The translations under genes were made by a program, and so were the position numbers. From contig NZ_JAGGPQ010000024.1 of assembly GCF_018613675.1 (NCBI RefSeq), forward strand, positions 144,511 through 208,510: a stretch of 64,000 nt of DNA, written 5' to 3'. Below the pieces are notes generated by a model. The model was not told where the DNA came from, made no database searches, and saw nothing but the letters and a program-made list of their open reading frames with translations. This document shows positions 1-8,101 of the stretch, in pieces; the stretch's first letter is position 1; every line of letters starts with the position of its first letter. This stretch comes from Arthrobacter sp. ISL-85. Lineage in GTDB: Bacteria; Actinomycetota; Actinomycetes; Actinomycetales; Micrococcaceae.

Positions 1-999
1 GCGCTGGGAACCGTGTCCGTGACGCCGGCGATGGATGTCACCGCGCCCCGCACCCTGACGGCCGGCGCGCTTGCCGATGCCGCAGCGGCCATCGACGCCA
101 CCGTGGTCTTCGCGTCCCCTGCCGCCCTGCGCAACGTCGTTGCCACCCAGGCCGGACTCACCGCGGAAGGTACAGCGGCACTTGGCCGGGTTGAACTGCT
201 GCTCTCCGCCGGCGCGCCGGTTCCGGAACCGCTCCTTGCAGAGGTGCAGCGGCTCCTGCCGGCCGCGTCGCTGCACACCCCCTACGGGATGACCGAGGCC
301 CTGCCTGTCACCGACATCAGCCTCGAACAGATCCAGGCCGCCGCAGCCGATGCCGAGGCCGGAACCGTGCCCGGGGCGGGCAACGGTGTCTGCGTAGGCC
401 GGCCGGTCCGTGGCGCCCGCACTGCCGTGGTCCCGCTGGCGGCAGACGGTACCGCACCGGCGGCCGCGCCGGTGACGGAAGCGGGGGTGACGGGAGAAAT
501 CCTGGTCAGCGCCGCGCACGTCAAGGACGGCTACGACCGGCTTTGGCTGACCGAACAAGTGAGCGCGGGCCCTGCTGGTTGGCACCGCACCGGCGATGTG
601 GGCCACTTCGACGCCGACGGCCGCTTGTGGGTGGAAGGGCGCCTGGCGCACATCATCACGGCGCCCGATGCGGTGGTCACTCCGGTGGGCGCCGAACAGG
701 CCATCGAACGCCTGGACTGCGTACGTATGGCCGCCGTTGTCGGCGTGGGACCGGCAGGCACCCAGGCCGTCGCCGCCGTCGTCGAAACCGTTCCTCCCGT
801 CCGTAAGGCCGGCCCTGCCGGCGCGGAACTGGCCGGGAAGGTACGGGCGGCCGCCCACAGAGCAGGTGTGTCCGTGGCCGCAGTCCTGGTGGTCCCCGCG
901 CAGCCCACCGATATCCGCCACAACGCAAAGATTGACAGGTCGCGGCTGTCCCAATGGGCCTCGTCAGTACTGGCCGGCGGCCGTCCGGGGATGCCGTGA
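1..999 (+). CDS. oleC: Olefin beta-lactone synthetase OleC, C-terminal part (5' end outside window)
   Basis: This is the last 332 codons of an AMP-binding (adenylate-forming) enzyme whose reading frame is already open at base 1. It contains the family's TPYGMTEALPV core motif, a TGEILVSA segment and the hinge-region WHRTGDVGHFDADGRLWVEGR. The Leu-Pro-Val after the YGMTEA motif resembles OleC proteins, which use ATP to turn the beta-hydroxy acid made by OleA and OleD into a beta-lactone for long-chain olefin synthesis. The stop TGA overlaps the GTG start of the oleD-like gene by 4 nt (GTGA), so the two are translationally coupled. In Micrococcus and relatives oleB and oleC are fused. Whether this gene carries an N-terminal OleB hydrolase domain cannot be seen here. 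A general acyl-CoA synthetase is the main alternative, but the OleD neighbour argues against it. Confidence 0.8.
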   Translation, partial: ALGTVSVTPAMDVTAPRTLTAGALADAAAAIDATVVFASPAALRNVVATQAGLTAEGTAALGRVELLLSAGAPVPEPLLAEVQRLLPAASLHTPYGMTEALPVTDISLEQIQAAAADAEAGTVPGAGNGVCVGRPVRGARTAVVPLAADGTAPAAAPVTEAGVTGEILVSAAHVKDGYDRLWLTEQVSAGPAGWHRTGDVGHFDADGRLWVEGRLAHIITAPDAVVTPVGAEQAIERLDCVRMAAVVGVGPAGTQAVAAVVETVPPVRKAGPAGAELAGKVRAAAHRAGVSVAAVLVVPAQPTDIRHNAKIDRSRLSQWASSVLAGGRPGMP

Positions 1000-1967
1000 A
1001 AGTCCTGGTCACCGGGGCAAGCGGCCTGCTGGGGCGGGAAGTAGCAGGCCTGCTGGTGCGCAGGGGCCACACCGTCACCACCTTCCAGCGGCGTCCCTCG
1101 GGGGTCGACGGCGCGGCGGACCGGTGCGGTTCCCTCACCGATGATGCAGCCGTCGCGGCCGCAGTCCGGGGCGCGGAGGCTGTCATCCACCTTGCCGCCA
1201 AAGTCTCCTTCACCGGCCGCGCCGAAGATTTTGATCAGGTGAACGTAGAGGGAACGCGGCGCCTGCTCCTCGCGGCGCGCGAAGCCGGGGTCGGGGACGT
1301 GGTCTTCGTTTCTTCGCCGTCGGTGGCCAATTCGGGCACCGCCCTCGCAGGTCTTGGCGCGGAGCCGGCCGACCCGGTGCACGCCCACGGTGACTATTCG
1401 CGCACCAAGGCGCAGGCTGAACTGCTGGCCCTGGCCGCCGACGCCCCGGACTTCCGGGTTGCCGCTGTCCGGCCGCATGTGGTCTGGGGGCCGGGCGACA
1501 CCCAACTGGTGGAACGAGTCCTGGCCCGGGCCGCCCGGAAGCGGCTGCCGCTGCTGGATGCGGGCGCCGCGCTGATCGACACCACGTACGTGGACAACGC
1601 GGCGGCAGCGATCGTTGCTGCACTGGACCGCATCAGCCACATCCATGGCAGGGCCCTGGTCGTCACCAACGGCGAGCCCCGGCCGGTGGGCGAACTCATT
1701 GCAGGGATCTGCGCCGCCGGCGGCGTCCCCGCGCCGTCATGGTCAGTGCCGGGGAAGCTTGCCCGGATTGCGGGATCGGCAGTGGAAAGGGTATGGCTCC
1801 GGCTCGGTAAACAGGGCGAGCCCCCGATGACCAGGTTCCTTGCCGAACAGCTGTCCACCGCCCATTGGTTCGACCAGCGGGAGACCCAAAAACTCCTTGG
1901 CTGGACGCCGGGTGTCTCGATTGACGAGGGCCTGGCACGGCTGGCGGAGTACTACGGTCCCCGCTGA
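996..1967 (+). CDS. oleD: NAD(P)-dependent epimerase/dehydratase, OleD-like 2-alkyl-3-oxoalkanoate reductase
   Basis: This 323-residue short-chain dehydrogenase of the extended (3-beta-HSD/epimerase) type has a TGASGLLG nucleotide-binding loop at residues 5-12 and a catalytic YSRTK (Tyr134, Lys138). OleD reduces the 2-alkyl-3-ketoacid made by OleA, giving the substrate of OleC. The GTG at 996 is preferred as start because it gives a Rossmann fold beginning MKVLVTGASG and overlaps the upstream stop by 4 nt. An in-frame ATG at 954 would add 14 poorly conserved-looking residues. The gene is convergent with mutM, 36 bp away. The assignment rests on fold, motif and position next to oleC. Confidence 0.75.
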   Translation: MKVLVTGASGLLGREVAGLLVRRGHTVTTFQRRPSGVDGAADRCGSLTDDAAVAAAVRGAEAVIHLAAKVSFTGRAEDFDQVNVEGTRRLLLAAREAGVGDVVFVSSPSVANSGTALAGLGAEPADPVHAHGDYSRTKAQAELLALAADAPDFRVAAVRPHVVWGPGDTQLVERVLARAARKRLPLLDAGAALIDTTYVDNAAAAIVAALDRISHIHGRALVVTNGEPRPVGELIAGICAAGGVPAPSWSVPGKLARIAGSAVERVWLRLGKQGEPPMTRFLAEQLSTAHWFDQRETQKLLGWTPGVSIDEGLARLAEYYGPR

Positions 1968-2003
1968 CCTGCCCACCCTGGCGGACGGGTGTTCTGCGCG
2001 GTA

Positions 2004-2969
2004 CTACCAGCGGCCGTTGCGGGGCCGCGGCTGGCACACCGGACAGGTATGGGACGAACGGTTCATGAACTGGTCCCGCCGGATGGTGGAACTGATGCCC
2101 GCTGCGGCGCACCGCCTGCACGGCTCACCTTGGCGGCCGTAGGCGTTCAGGGACCGGTCAAAGTAGCCTGACGCCCCGTTGACGTTGACGTAGAGGGAGT
2201 CGAAGCTGGTCCCGCCGGCGGCCAGGGCATCGAGCATGACTTCGCGGGCACTGTCCAGGACGCGTTGGGCCTCGCTCCTGCGAAGGGTGTCGGTGGCCCG
2301 CGCGAAATGCAGGCGGGCCCGCCAGAGGGCTTCGTCGGCGTAGATGTTGCCAATGCCGGACACCAGCCCCTGGTCCAGCAACGCCCGTTTAAGGCCCGTC
2401 TTGCGCTTGCGGAGGCGCTGGTAGAAGAGGTCGAACGAAAAGGCAGGGTCCAGGGGGTCCCGCGCAATATGGGCGGCTTCCGCGGCGATGAGCGGGAGGG
2501 GTGACTCGGCGAGGCCGCCGGGTCCGCCGTCGTCGGTGGGTACCAAAGCGGTGACGAAGAGGCCCCCGAAGATCCGCTGGTCGACGAACCGCAGCTGGGC
2601 CGGCATACCGTCCCGGGGACTGAGTCGAAGCCTGACCTTGAGGTGCTTTTCGTCGGGGACGTCCGGATCCTGCATCAGGAGCTGGCCGCTCATGCCCAGG
2701 TGTGCCATGAGTGCCACTTCCGGCACCGGCGCGGTTTCCGGGTGGCCCGGTTCAGCCGCGGTGTCGGTCAGTGGCATCCACAGGAATTTGCCGCGGCGCA
2801 CGACGTCGGTGACGGTGGCGCCCTGGAGGTTGCCGATGAAATCCCCAGCGCCCAGGGCATGGCGGCGGATGGAGCGGGGATCGAGGACATCGACAGCGCT
2901 GATGGTCCTGCCGCGGACCCAGTTCACCAGGCCGCGGCGCACCACTTCGACCTCGGGCAGTTCAGGCAC
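2004..2969 (-). CDS. mutM: Formamidopyrimidine-DNA glycosylase (Fpg/MutM)
   Basis: This 321-residue base-excision repair enzyme removes 8-oxoguanine and formamidopyrimidines and nicks the abasic site. After initiator removal the N-terminus is PELPEVEVVRRGL, giving the catalytic Pro and Glu. The H2TH-type middle carries GIGNIYADEALW. The C-terminal zinc finger has CRRC and CPVC, with about five more residues between the pairs than the usual 16 but the normal FMNRSSHTCPVCQ end. Start codon GTG. It is the last gene of the run DUF177-rpmF-rnc-mutM, 6 nt after the rnc stop, a standard actinobacterial arrangement. Confidence 0.95.
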   Translation of the reverse strand: MPELPEVEVVRRGLVNWVRGRTISAVDVLDPRSIRRHALGAGDFIGNLQGATVTDVVRRGKFLWMPLTDTAAEPGHPETAPVPEVALMAHLGMSGQLLMQDPDVPDEKHLKVRLRLSPRDGMPAQLRFVDQRIFGGLFVTALVPTDDGGPGGLAESPLPLIAAEAAHIARDPLDPAFSFDLFYQRLRKRKTGLKRALLDQGLVSGIGNIYADEALWRARLHFARATDTLRRSEAQRVLDSAREVMLDALAAGGTSFDSLYVNVNGASGYFDRSLNAYGRQGEPCRRCAAAGISSTIRRDQFMNRSSHTCPVCQPRPRNGRW

Positions 2970-2975
2970 GGAACA

Positions 2976-3704
2976 CTACTTGGCGGTGACGGAACCAGCA
3001 GAAGTGCCGGCAGCATTCCGGGTTTCGGCGCCCGAAAGCACCCGCCAGGCGTCCGCCGCGGCTTCCTGTTCGGCTTCTTTTTTCGAATGTCCCGAACCCT
3101 TGCCATAGGCCGTGCCACCGATGTTCAGGACAGCGGTGAAGGTGCGGGCATGGTCCGGGCCGGAGCCGTCCACCGCGTAGTGGATGCTGCCCAGCTGCCT
3201 GCTGGCCGCGAGTTCCTGGATGCTGGTTTTCCAGTCGGTGCCGGCACCCAGGACGGCCGCGTCCTTCAGCAGTGGACCCACCAGGCGCATGACCAGTTGG
3301 CGCGCCGTCTCGATGTCGTTGGAGACGTAGGTTGCCCCAATCAGGGCCTCCATGGTGTCCGCGAGGATGGACGCCTTGTTTTTTCCATGGGTGAGTTTCT
3401 CGCCCTGGCCCAGGTAGATGAATTCACCGATGCCAAGGCTGCGTCCGATGCCGGCCAGTGCCCGGGTGCTGACGACGGCGGACCGGCGCTTGGCGAGTTC
3501 ACCTTCAGGCAGGTCCGGGTTGTCCCGGTAGAGGGCATCGGTTACGGAGAATCCAAGGATGGAGTCGCCCAGGAATTCGAGGCGCTCGTTGGTGGGTATA
3601 CCGCCGTTCTCGTAGGCGTACGAGCGGTGGGTAAGCGCAAGACGAAGCGTCCCGGCATCAATAGTGACACCGAGACGCTTCAGAAGCTCTTCAGTTGAAG
3701 ACAT
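2976..3704 (-). CDS. rnc: Ribonuclease III
   Basis: This 242-residue double-strand-specific endoribonuclease processes rRNA precursors and structured mRNAs. The catalytic domain shows the signature NERLEFLGDS (about residues 39-48) and DTMEALIGA, which supply the acidic metal ligands. The C-terminal double-stranded-RNA-binding domain is recognisable from SIQELAASRQLG to SKKEAEQEAAADAW. Its ATG follows rpmF by 21 nt and its stop precedes mutM by 6 nt, so it sits in one transcription unit with them. Confidence 0.96.
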   Translation of the reverse strand: MSSTEELLKRLGVTIDAGTLRLALTHRSYAYENGGIPTNERLEFLGDSILGFSVTDALYRDNPDLPEGELAKRRSAVVSTRALAGIGRSLGIGEFIYLGQGEKLTHGKNKASILADTMEALIGATYVSNDIETARQLVMRLVGPLLKDAAVLGAGTDWKTSIQELAASRQLGSIHYAVDGSGPDHARTFTAVLNIGGTAYGKGSGHSKKEAEQEAAADAWRVLSGAETRNAAGTSAGSVTAK

Positions 3705-3725
3705 CAGTCAGCCTGTTGGGGCCGA

Positions 3726-3929
3726 TTAGACGTCAGCGACCTTGCGGCCCTTGTACTCAAGGAACAGCGCGGTGCCAGCAGAGTCGGTAACGACCTTTGC
3801 CTGGTGCGGCAGGCTGTAGGTGACCTGGCCGTTCTCAACGGTCTTCACCAGGTGGGGGGCGGTCGCCTTCCACTGCGAGCGGCGGGCGCGGGTATTCGAG
3901 CGAGACATTTTCCGCTTGGGAACAGCCAC
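3726..3929 (-). CDS. rpmF: 50S ribosomal protein L32, cysteine-free form
   Basis: This is a 67-residue basic ribosomal protein beginning MAVPKRKMSRSNTRARRSQWK, the diagnostic L32 N-terminus. The zinc-ribbon cysteines found in many L32 proteins are absent; the later part (TYSLPHQAKVV) has no Cys, so this is a zinc-independent (C-minus) form. It lies between the DUF177 gene (36 nt) and rnc (21 nt), the common bacterial order in which the DUF177 protein is made with L32. Confidence 0.97.
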   Translation of the reverse strand: MAVPKRKMSRSNTRARRSQWKATAPHLVKTVENGQVTYSLPHQAKVVTDSAGTALFLEYKGRKVADV

Positions 3930-3965
3930 GGCTAACTCATTTCTCTCTAGACAAACACGTACAAA

Positions 3966-4514
3966 TCAATTTTGCCGGTCAGGCTTAGCCATATCAGCTA
4001 GGGCAGCCCAGCGAGGATCCAGGACCTCGTGGTGGTGCCCCGGCTCGTCTTCCAGGCGAACTCCGCATTCGGAGCAAAGGCCCTGGCAGTCTTCCCGGCA
4101 CACCGGCTGGAACGGCAGATTGGTGACAACCGCGTCCCGCAACACCGGTTCAAGATCGATTACATCGTGCTCGACTCGACGTTGCTCTTCATCTTCTTCC
4201 CCGTCCGAGAACTCGGCGCCCTCGTAGAAGAAAAGTTCTTGCACATTGACCTCAAGGTCATACGCAAGGGGATCCAGGCATCGGCCGCACTCGCCGGTTA
4301 CTTCGGCGAGAACAGTTCCTGATACCAGAATTCCTTCGTGTACGGCCTCCAGCCTCAGGTCGAGCTCGACATCCGAGCCTTCCTGAACACCAATGAGCGC
4401 CACACCAAGATCACCCGGTGCGGGTACATGTTCCTTCAGTGTCCGCATACTTCCCGGGCTGCGCCCGAGATCCCTGACGTCGAACGCCAAGGGCGAACCA
4501 GCATCTCTGTTAAT
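3966..4514 (-). CDS. DUF177 (YceD-family) protein
   Basis: The encoded protein is about 182 residues, of the DUF177/YceD family linked to 23S rRNA maturation or stability and nearly always encoded just before rpmF. Visible features are the conserved FDVRDLGRSPGSM N-terminal block, CGRCLDPL and a cysteine-rich CREDCQGLCSECG probably binding a metal. The start is unusual. The conserved block begins at a TTG (4490) with no ribosome-binding site. Eight codons upstream lies an ATT (4512-4514) preceded by AGGAG with 5-nt spacing, giving MNRDAGSPLAFDV, which fits the length of homologous N-termini. If only ATG, GTG or TTG is allowed, the CDS is 3966-4490. Confidence 0.88.
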   Translation of the reverse strand: MNRDAGSPLAFDVRDLGRSPGSMRTLKEHVPAPGDLGVALIGVQEGSDVELDLRLEAVHEGILVSGTVLAEVTGECGRCLDPLAYDLEVNVQELFFYEGAEFSDGEEDEEQRRVEHDVIDLEPVLRDAVVTNLPFQPVCREDCQGLCSECGVRLEDEPGHHHEVLDPRWAALADMAKPDRQN

Positions 4515-4547
4515 GAGAACTCCTGTTGAACATATGACCGACGTACC

Positions 4548-4577
4548 ATCTTAGCCTGAAGAGCCATGCTGACTCAA
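4548..4577 (-). promoter_or_regulatory. Predicted sigma-A type promoter of the DUF177-rpmF-rnc-mutM operon
   Basis: On the minus strand, TTGAGT (4572-4577) and TAAGAT (4548-4553) are separated by 18 nt. The predicted transcript would begin near 4541, about 15 nt before the AGGAG ribosome-binding site of the DUF177 gene. Prediction from sequence only. Confidence 0.5.
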
Positions 4578-4612
4578 ACCGGCAGGAGGCAGCGCCGAAG
4601 TACCGATCCAGC

Positions 4613-5113
4613 CTACCGCCTCGGCTGCTGATCCGGCGAAGGCTCGCCGGCAACCATGCGCCGGTGCACGGACCGTGGCACATAGTCCGAGACGCTGCCG
4701 CCCAGGACCGCCACCTCCTTGATCAGGGTGGAGGACAGGTGGAGATAGCTGGCCTCCGCCGGGAGGAAGACCGTCTCCACCCCGCTCAACTGCCGGTTCA
4801 TGGTGGCCATGGGTAGCTCGTAGTCAAAGTCCGATGACGACCGGAGCCCCTTGACGATGGCGGACACCCCGCGCTGGCGGCAATACTCCGCCAGGAGCCC
4901 CTCGCCCACGGGTTCCACCACGATCCCCTTGAGCGACGCCAGGGTTTCACGAGCCATTTCCAGCCGCTCCTCCAGGCTGAACATGTACTTCTTGGCGTAG
5001 TTGGTGGAGATAGCCACAATGACCTCGTCGAAAAGACCCGCAGCCCTTGCAATGACTTCGAGATGGCCGTTGTGGATGGGGTCGAAGGATCCGGGGCACA
5101 CAGCGCGTCTCAT
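4613..5113 (-). CDS. coaD: Phosphopantetheine adenylyltransferase
   Basis: This 166-residue enzyme transfers AMP from ATP to 4'-phosphopantetheine, the penultimate step of coenzyme A synthesis. It begins MRRAVCPGSFDPIHNGHLEVI, carrying the nucleotidyltransferase motif GSFDPxHxGH. The C-terminal YLHLSSTLIKEVA matches the family's ISSTxxR-type motif with Leu for Ile. Length is typical. It reads away from the divergent aminotransferase gene and is separated from the DUF177 promoter region by about 35 bp. It has no clear ribosome-binding site; a -10-like hexamer 6 nt before the ATG suggests a leaderless mRNA. Confidence 0.95.
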   Translation of the reverse strand: MRRAVCPGSFDPIHNGHLEVIARAAGLFDEVIVAISTNYAKKYMFSLEERLEMARETLASLKGIVVEPVGEGLLAEYCRQRGVSAIVKGLRSSSDFDYELPMATMNRQLSGVETVFLPAEASYLHLSSTLIKEVAVLGGSVSDYVPRSVHRRMVAGEPSPDQQPRR

Positions 5114-5119
5114 GCTCCG

Positions 5120-5125
5120 AACCTA
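5120..5125 (-). promoter_or_regulatory. -10 hexamer of coaD (leaderless type)
   Basis: On the minus strand TAGGTT is followed by 6 nt and then the coaD ATG. This places the predicted transcription start at the start codon. Compare the same arrangement at 5143, 13187, 21114, 50576 and 62524. Confidence 0.4.
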
Positions 5126-5142
5126 CCGCATGGAAAGGCCGG

Positions 5143-5148
5143 TATACC
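5143..5148 (+). promoter_or_regulatory. -10 hexamer of the aminotransferase gene (leaderless type)
   Basis: TATACC is followed by 8 nt and then the ATG at 5157, with no ribosome-binding site between. It is divergent from the coaD -10, so the two promoters lie back to back in 43 bp. Confidence 0.4.
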
Positions 5149-5156
5149 ATGACTGG

Positions 5157-6386
5157 ATGCATCCAGCACGGGAACTTTCCACACCCCTGGCTCCTGCTCC
5201 CTGGCAGCGCACCGCCCTCGGAGCAAACCTCCTGGCGCCCGACGGCGGACTCGGAGTCACCATCTTCGAAGAGATGACAACCCTGGCCGTCCAGACGGGT
5301 GCCATCAACCTGGGACAGGGCTTCCCGGATGAGGACGGGCCCGCTGAGATCAGGGAGGCAGCGAGGGCGGCCATTTCCGCCGGCGCCAACCAGTACGCGC
5401 CGGGCAAGGGCCTCCCGGAGCTCCGGGAGGCGGTTGCTGCGCACCAGGAACGCTTCTACGGACTTGCGCCGGACCCGGCGACCGAGGTCATCATCACCAC
5501 CGGAGCAACCGAAGGCATTGCCGCCTCCCTTCTCGCTTTCGCCGGCCCGGGGGACGAGGTCCTCACGTTCGAGCCGTTCTACGACTCCTACGGGGCGGTG
5601 ATTGGACTCTCCGGTGCCTCCCACATCACGGTGCCCTTGGCAGCCCCGGATTTCATGCCGGACCTCGCGGCATTGGAGGCAGCCTTCAGTGAGCGGACAC
5701 GGGTGGTGCTGCTGAACAACCCCCACAATCCCACCGGTGCTGTTTTTCCGCCCGCTGTTCTGCGGCGCGTGGTGGACCTCGCGGAACGGTACGGCAGCAT
5801 CATCATTACCGACGAGGTGTACGAGCATCTGACCTTCGGGATAAGCCATACCCCCGTGGCCACCCTTCCGGGCGCCGCTGCCCGGACCATCACCATTTCC
5901 TCGGCCGGCAAGACGTTCTCCCTGACCGGCTGGAAGATCGGCTGGCTGAGCGGACCCGAGGAACTGGTGGCCGCGGTCCGCACAGTGAAGCAGTTCCTCA
6001 CCTACAGCTCCGGCACTCCTTTCCAGGCAGCTATTGCCACAGGACTGGCCCTGCCGGATGATTTCTACACCGGCATCGCTTCCGCCCTGGAGCAGAAACG
6101 GGACATTCTCAGCGCTGGGCTGCGGGCCGCGGGCTTTGATGTCTACATTCCGCAGGGGACCTACTTCGTCAATGTGGACACCGCACCGCTGGGCATCACG
6201 GATGCCTTGGACCTTGCCCGGCGCCTGCCCGCACTGGTCGGTGTCGCCGCCATTCCCGTTCGCGTCTTCTGCCATCCGGAAGGCGCGGAACGGACGCGAA
6301 GCCTGCTCCGGTTTGCCTTCTGCAAGAAGACCGAAGTCCTGGAGGAGGCTGCCGCACGGCTGGCAACCCTGCGCGGCAGGCTCTGA
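5157..6386 (+). CDS. Class I/II PLP-dependent aminotransferase (DapC/kynurenine aminotransferase-like)
   Basis: This 409-residue fold-type I aminotransferase has INLGQGFPDEDGP near the N-terminus, the substrate/PLP motif NNPHNPTG and the Schiff-base lysine in SSAGKTFSLTGWK (Lys252). Closest recognisable relatives are actinobacterial proteins annotated as N-succinyldiaminopimelate aminotransferase DapC or as glutamine/aromatic aminotransferases. The exact substrate cannot be read from sequence. The ATG at 5157 was chosen since longer in-frame extensions run antisense into coaD. The stop overlaps the next start by one base (TGATG), so the two genes are coupled. Confidence 0.88.
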   Translation: MHPARELSTPLAPAPWQRTALGANLLAPDGGLGVTIFEEMTTLAVQTGAINLGQGFPDEDGPAEIREAARAAISAGANQYAPGKGLPELREAVAAHQERFYGLAPDPATEVIITTGATEGIAASLLAFAGPGDEVLTFEPFYDSYGAVIGLSGASHITVPLAAPDFMPDLAALEAAFSERTRVVLLNNPHNPTGAVFPPAVLRRVVDLAERYGSIIITDEVYEHLTFGISHTPVATLPGAAARTITISSAGKTFSLTGWKIGWLSGPEELVAAVRTVKQFLTYSSGTPFQAAIATGLALPDDFYTGIASALEQKRDILSAGLRAAGFDVYIPQGTYFVNVDTAPLGITDALDLARRLPALVGVAAIPVRVFCHPEGAERTRSLLRFAFCKKTEVLEEAAARLATLRGRL

Positions 6387-7171
6387 TGTCCGGCCGCAGC
6401 GGCAGCGCCAGCCGCTTCCTGCGGACCACCGGCCAGCATGCCACGATCGAGCCCGATGCGTTTACCGATGGCAGCTACGTGCTCAGCATCGGCGGAGCCG
6501 AACAGTCCCACGTCAACCTTGACCGGCCGGAAGAGATTTTTTACGAGTACCTCCGCCGGATCGGGCACCTGGTGGACCTCGCGGCCCCACCCGGGGAACC
6601 GATCAGGGCGCTCCACCTGGGAGCGGGAGCGCTGACACTGGCGCGGTACATCCGGGCCACGCGCCCCGGCTCACCCCAGTACGCGGTTGAGCTGGAGCGC
6701 GAGCTGCTGGACTTTGTCCTCAAGAACCTTCCCATGCCGCAGGGAACAGACTTGACCACCATCATCGGCGACGCCCGCGAAGCGCTCGGTGCGCTTGATC
6801 CCCGCCTCACGTTCGACGTCGTGATCCTGGACATCTTCTCCGGCCCCGAGGCGCCGGCCCATATCGCCGCCACGGGTTTCTACCGTGAGGCCAGGGAACG
6901 CCTGGGCCCGGACGGCCTGCTGATCGTCAATGTGGGTGATGAACCTGCGCTCACGCTCGTCAGGAGCCAGGTGGCTGCGATGCGGGAGGCCATGGCCGGT
7001 GTGGCCGCCTTCGCCGAAGCCGGCATGTTCCAGGCCAGGTATCCGGGCAACATCATCCTGGCGGGGACCCGGGGCCCCTGGCCGGAATCCTGGACAGCTG
7101 AACTGACAGCACGAGGCCCACACCCTGCACGGGTCCTGACCGGAGTGGACCTGGATCCCTATTCGGGCTAG
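6386..7171 (+). CDS. Spermidine synthase-like methyltransferase-fold protein
   Basis: This 261-residue protein has a Rossmann methyltransferase fold of the spermidine/spermine synthase family. It shows a glycine-rich loop LHLGAGALTLARYI, an acidic residue after YAVELE and VVILDIFSGPEAP where the aminopropyl transfer site lies in true synthases. Such solitary actinobacterial homologues (sometimes fused to MFS domains) have no proven polyamine role, so the function is open. It is translationally coupled to the aminotransferase. Its stop codon TAG (7169-7171) now uses the first base of the adjacent IS element as its G. Confidence 0.75.
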   Translation: MSGRSGSASRFLRTTGQHATIEPDAFTDGSYVLSIGGAEQSHVNLDRPEEIFYEYLRRIGHLVDLAAPPGEPIRALHLGAGALTLARYIRATRPGSPQYAVELERELLDFVLKNLPMPQGTDLTTIIGDAREALGALDPRLTFDVVILDIFSGPEAPAHIAATGFYREARERLGPDGLLIVNVGDEPALTLVRSQVAAMREAMAGVAAFAEAGMFQARYPGNIILAGTRGPWPESWTAELTARGPHPARVLTGVDLDPYSG

Positions 7172-7181
7172 GGCGTGTCTC
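7171..7181. repeat. Left terminal inverted repeat of the IS element
   Basis: GGGCGTGTCTC exactly matches the reverse complement of 8102-8112. Similarity fades beyond 11 bp (TTTATTG versus CTAATTC). Confidence 0.9.
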
Positions 7182-7182
7182 T

Positions 7183-8065
7183 TTATTGCCGTAGCCAGAT
7201 GACAACGGCATAGAGAACGACCCCTGCGCGGTAGGTCAGCGCGAGTTTGTCGTAGCGGGTTGCGATGGCGCGCCATTGCTTGAAGAGGCTGAAGGATCTT
7301 TCAACGGTGTTGCGGCCTTTGTAGGTGTTGGAGTCGAAGTTCACGGGGCGGCCGCCCCGTGAACCGCGGCGTTTGCGGTGCCCCTTCTGGTCGGACGGTT
7401 CAGGAATGACGGTCTTGATCTTTCGGTTCCGCAGCATCGATCGGTTCGCCCGGGACGAATACGCTTTGTCGCCCAACACGGCGTCCGGACGGGTTCTGGC
7501 AGGGCCGCCGCCAAGGCGCGGAACTCGCAGTGCGTCCATCACGACCGGAAACATCGGAGAGTCGCCGGCCTGTCCTGGGCCGACCATCATGGCCAGCGGA
7601 CGACCTCTGCCGTCGCAGGCGTGATGAATTTTTGTGCTCAGTCCGCCCCGTGACCGGCCAATGGCGTGGTCGGACGGTTCAGCAAACAGTTTCTTGTAAT
7701 TCGGGAGTTCCCCCTGTGGTCCGGGGAAGGTTCGTCCCGTGCTGGTGGGCCCGGTTGATGGTCGAGTCCACCGACACCATCCAGTCGATCTGACCTGCGG
7801 CATCAGCCTCTGCCAGGAGCCTGGCGTGAATTCGATCCCAGGTTCCATCGGCGGCAAACCGACGGTGCCTCTTCCAAATCGTCTGCCACGGACCAAACTC
7901 CGCCGGCAGATCCCGCCAGGCCACGCCACAGCGATACCGGTAGATAATGCCCTCCACAACTTGCCGGTGGCCCCTAAATGGTCGACCACGGCGACCATCG
8001 GAGCTGGGCAGCAATGGCTCAATCCGGGACCACTGATCATCACTCAAGACAGAAGTACGAGACAC
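7183..8065 (-). CDS. IS5-family transposase, two frames joined by probable +1 programmed frameshift
   Basis: OrfA runs from GTG 8065 to a stop at 7679 (128 residues). It holds the N-terminal DUF4096-like block (LSDDQWSRIEPLLP, YRYRCGVAWRDLP) and the first catalytic Asp in VSVDSTINRAHQH. OrfB continues in the +1 frame to 7183 and supplies the second Asp (VLGDKAYSSRANR) and the Glu (NTVERSFSLFKQW), completing DDE. The frames join smoothly near a run of five G (minus strand, 7710-7714), giving about 293 residues, the normal IS427-group size. This supports slippage rather than decay. The shift could also be read as -2. No other defect is visible. Confidence 0.88.
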
Positions 8066-8101
8066 CCCTCAAGCATTTCAATAAGTTCGCCGCCGAATTA
8101 G

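Noticed and set aside
4947..6275. 442-codon open frame on the minus strand opposite the aminotransferase
   Set aside because: The sense-strand aminotransferase has all catalytic motifs; the antisense frame has none.
7183..8065. IS transposase as a frameshifted pseudogene
   Set aside because: Both frames are otherwise intact, overlap at a G-run and split the DDE triad as expected for programmed slippage; both inverted repeats are perfect.
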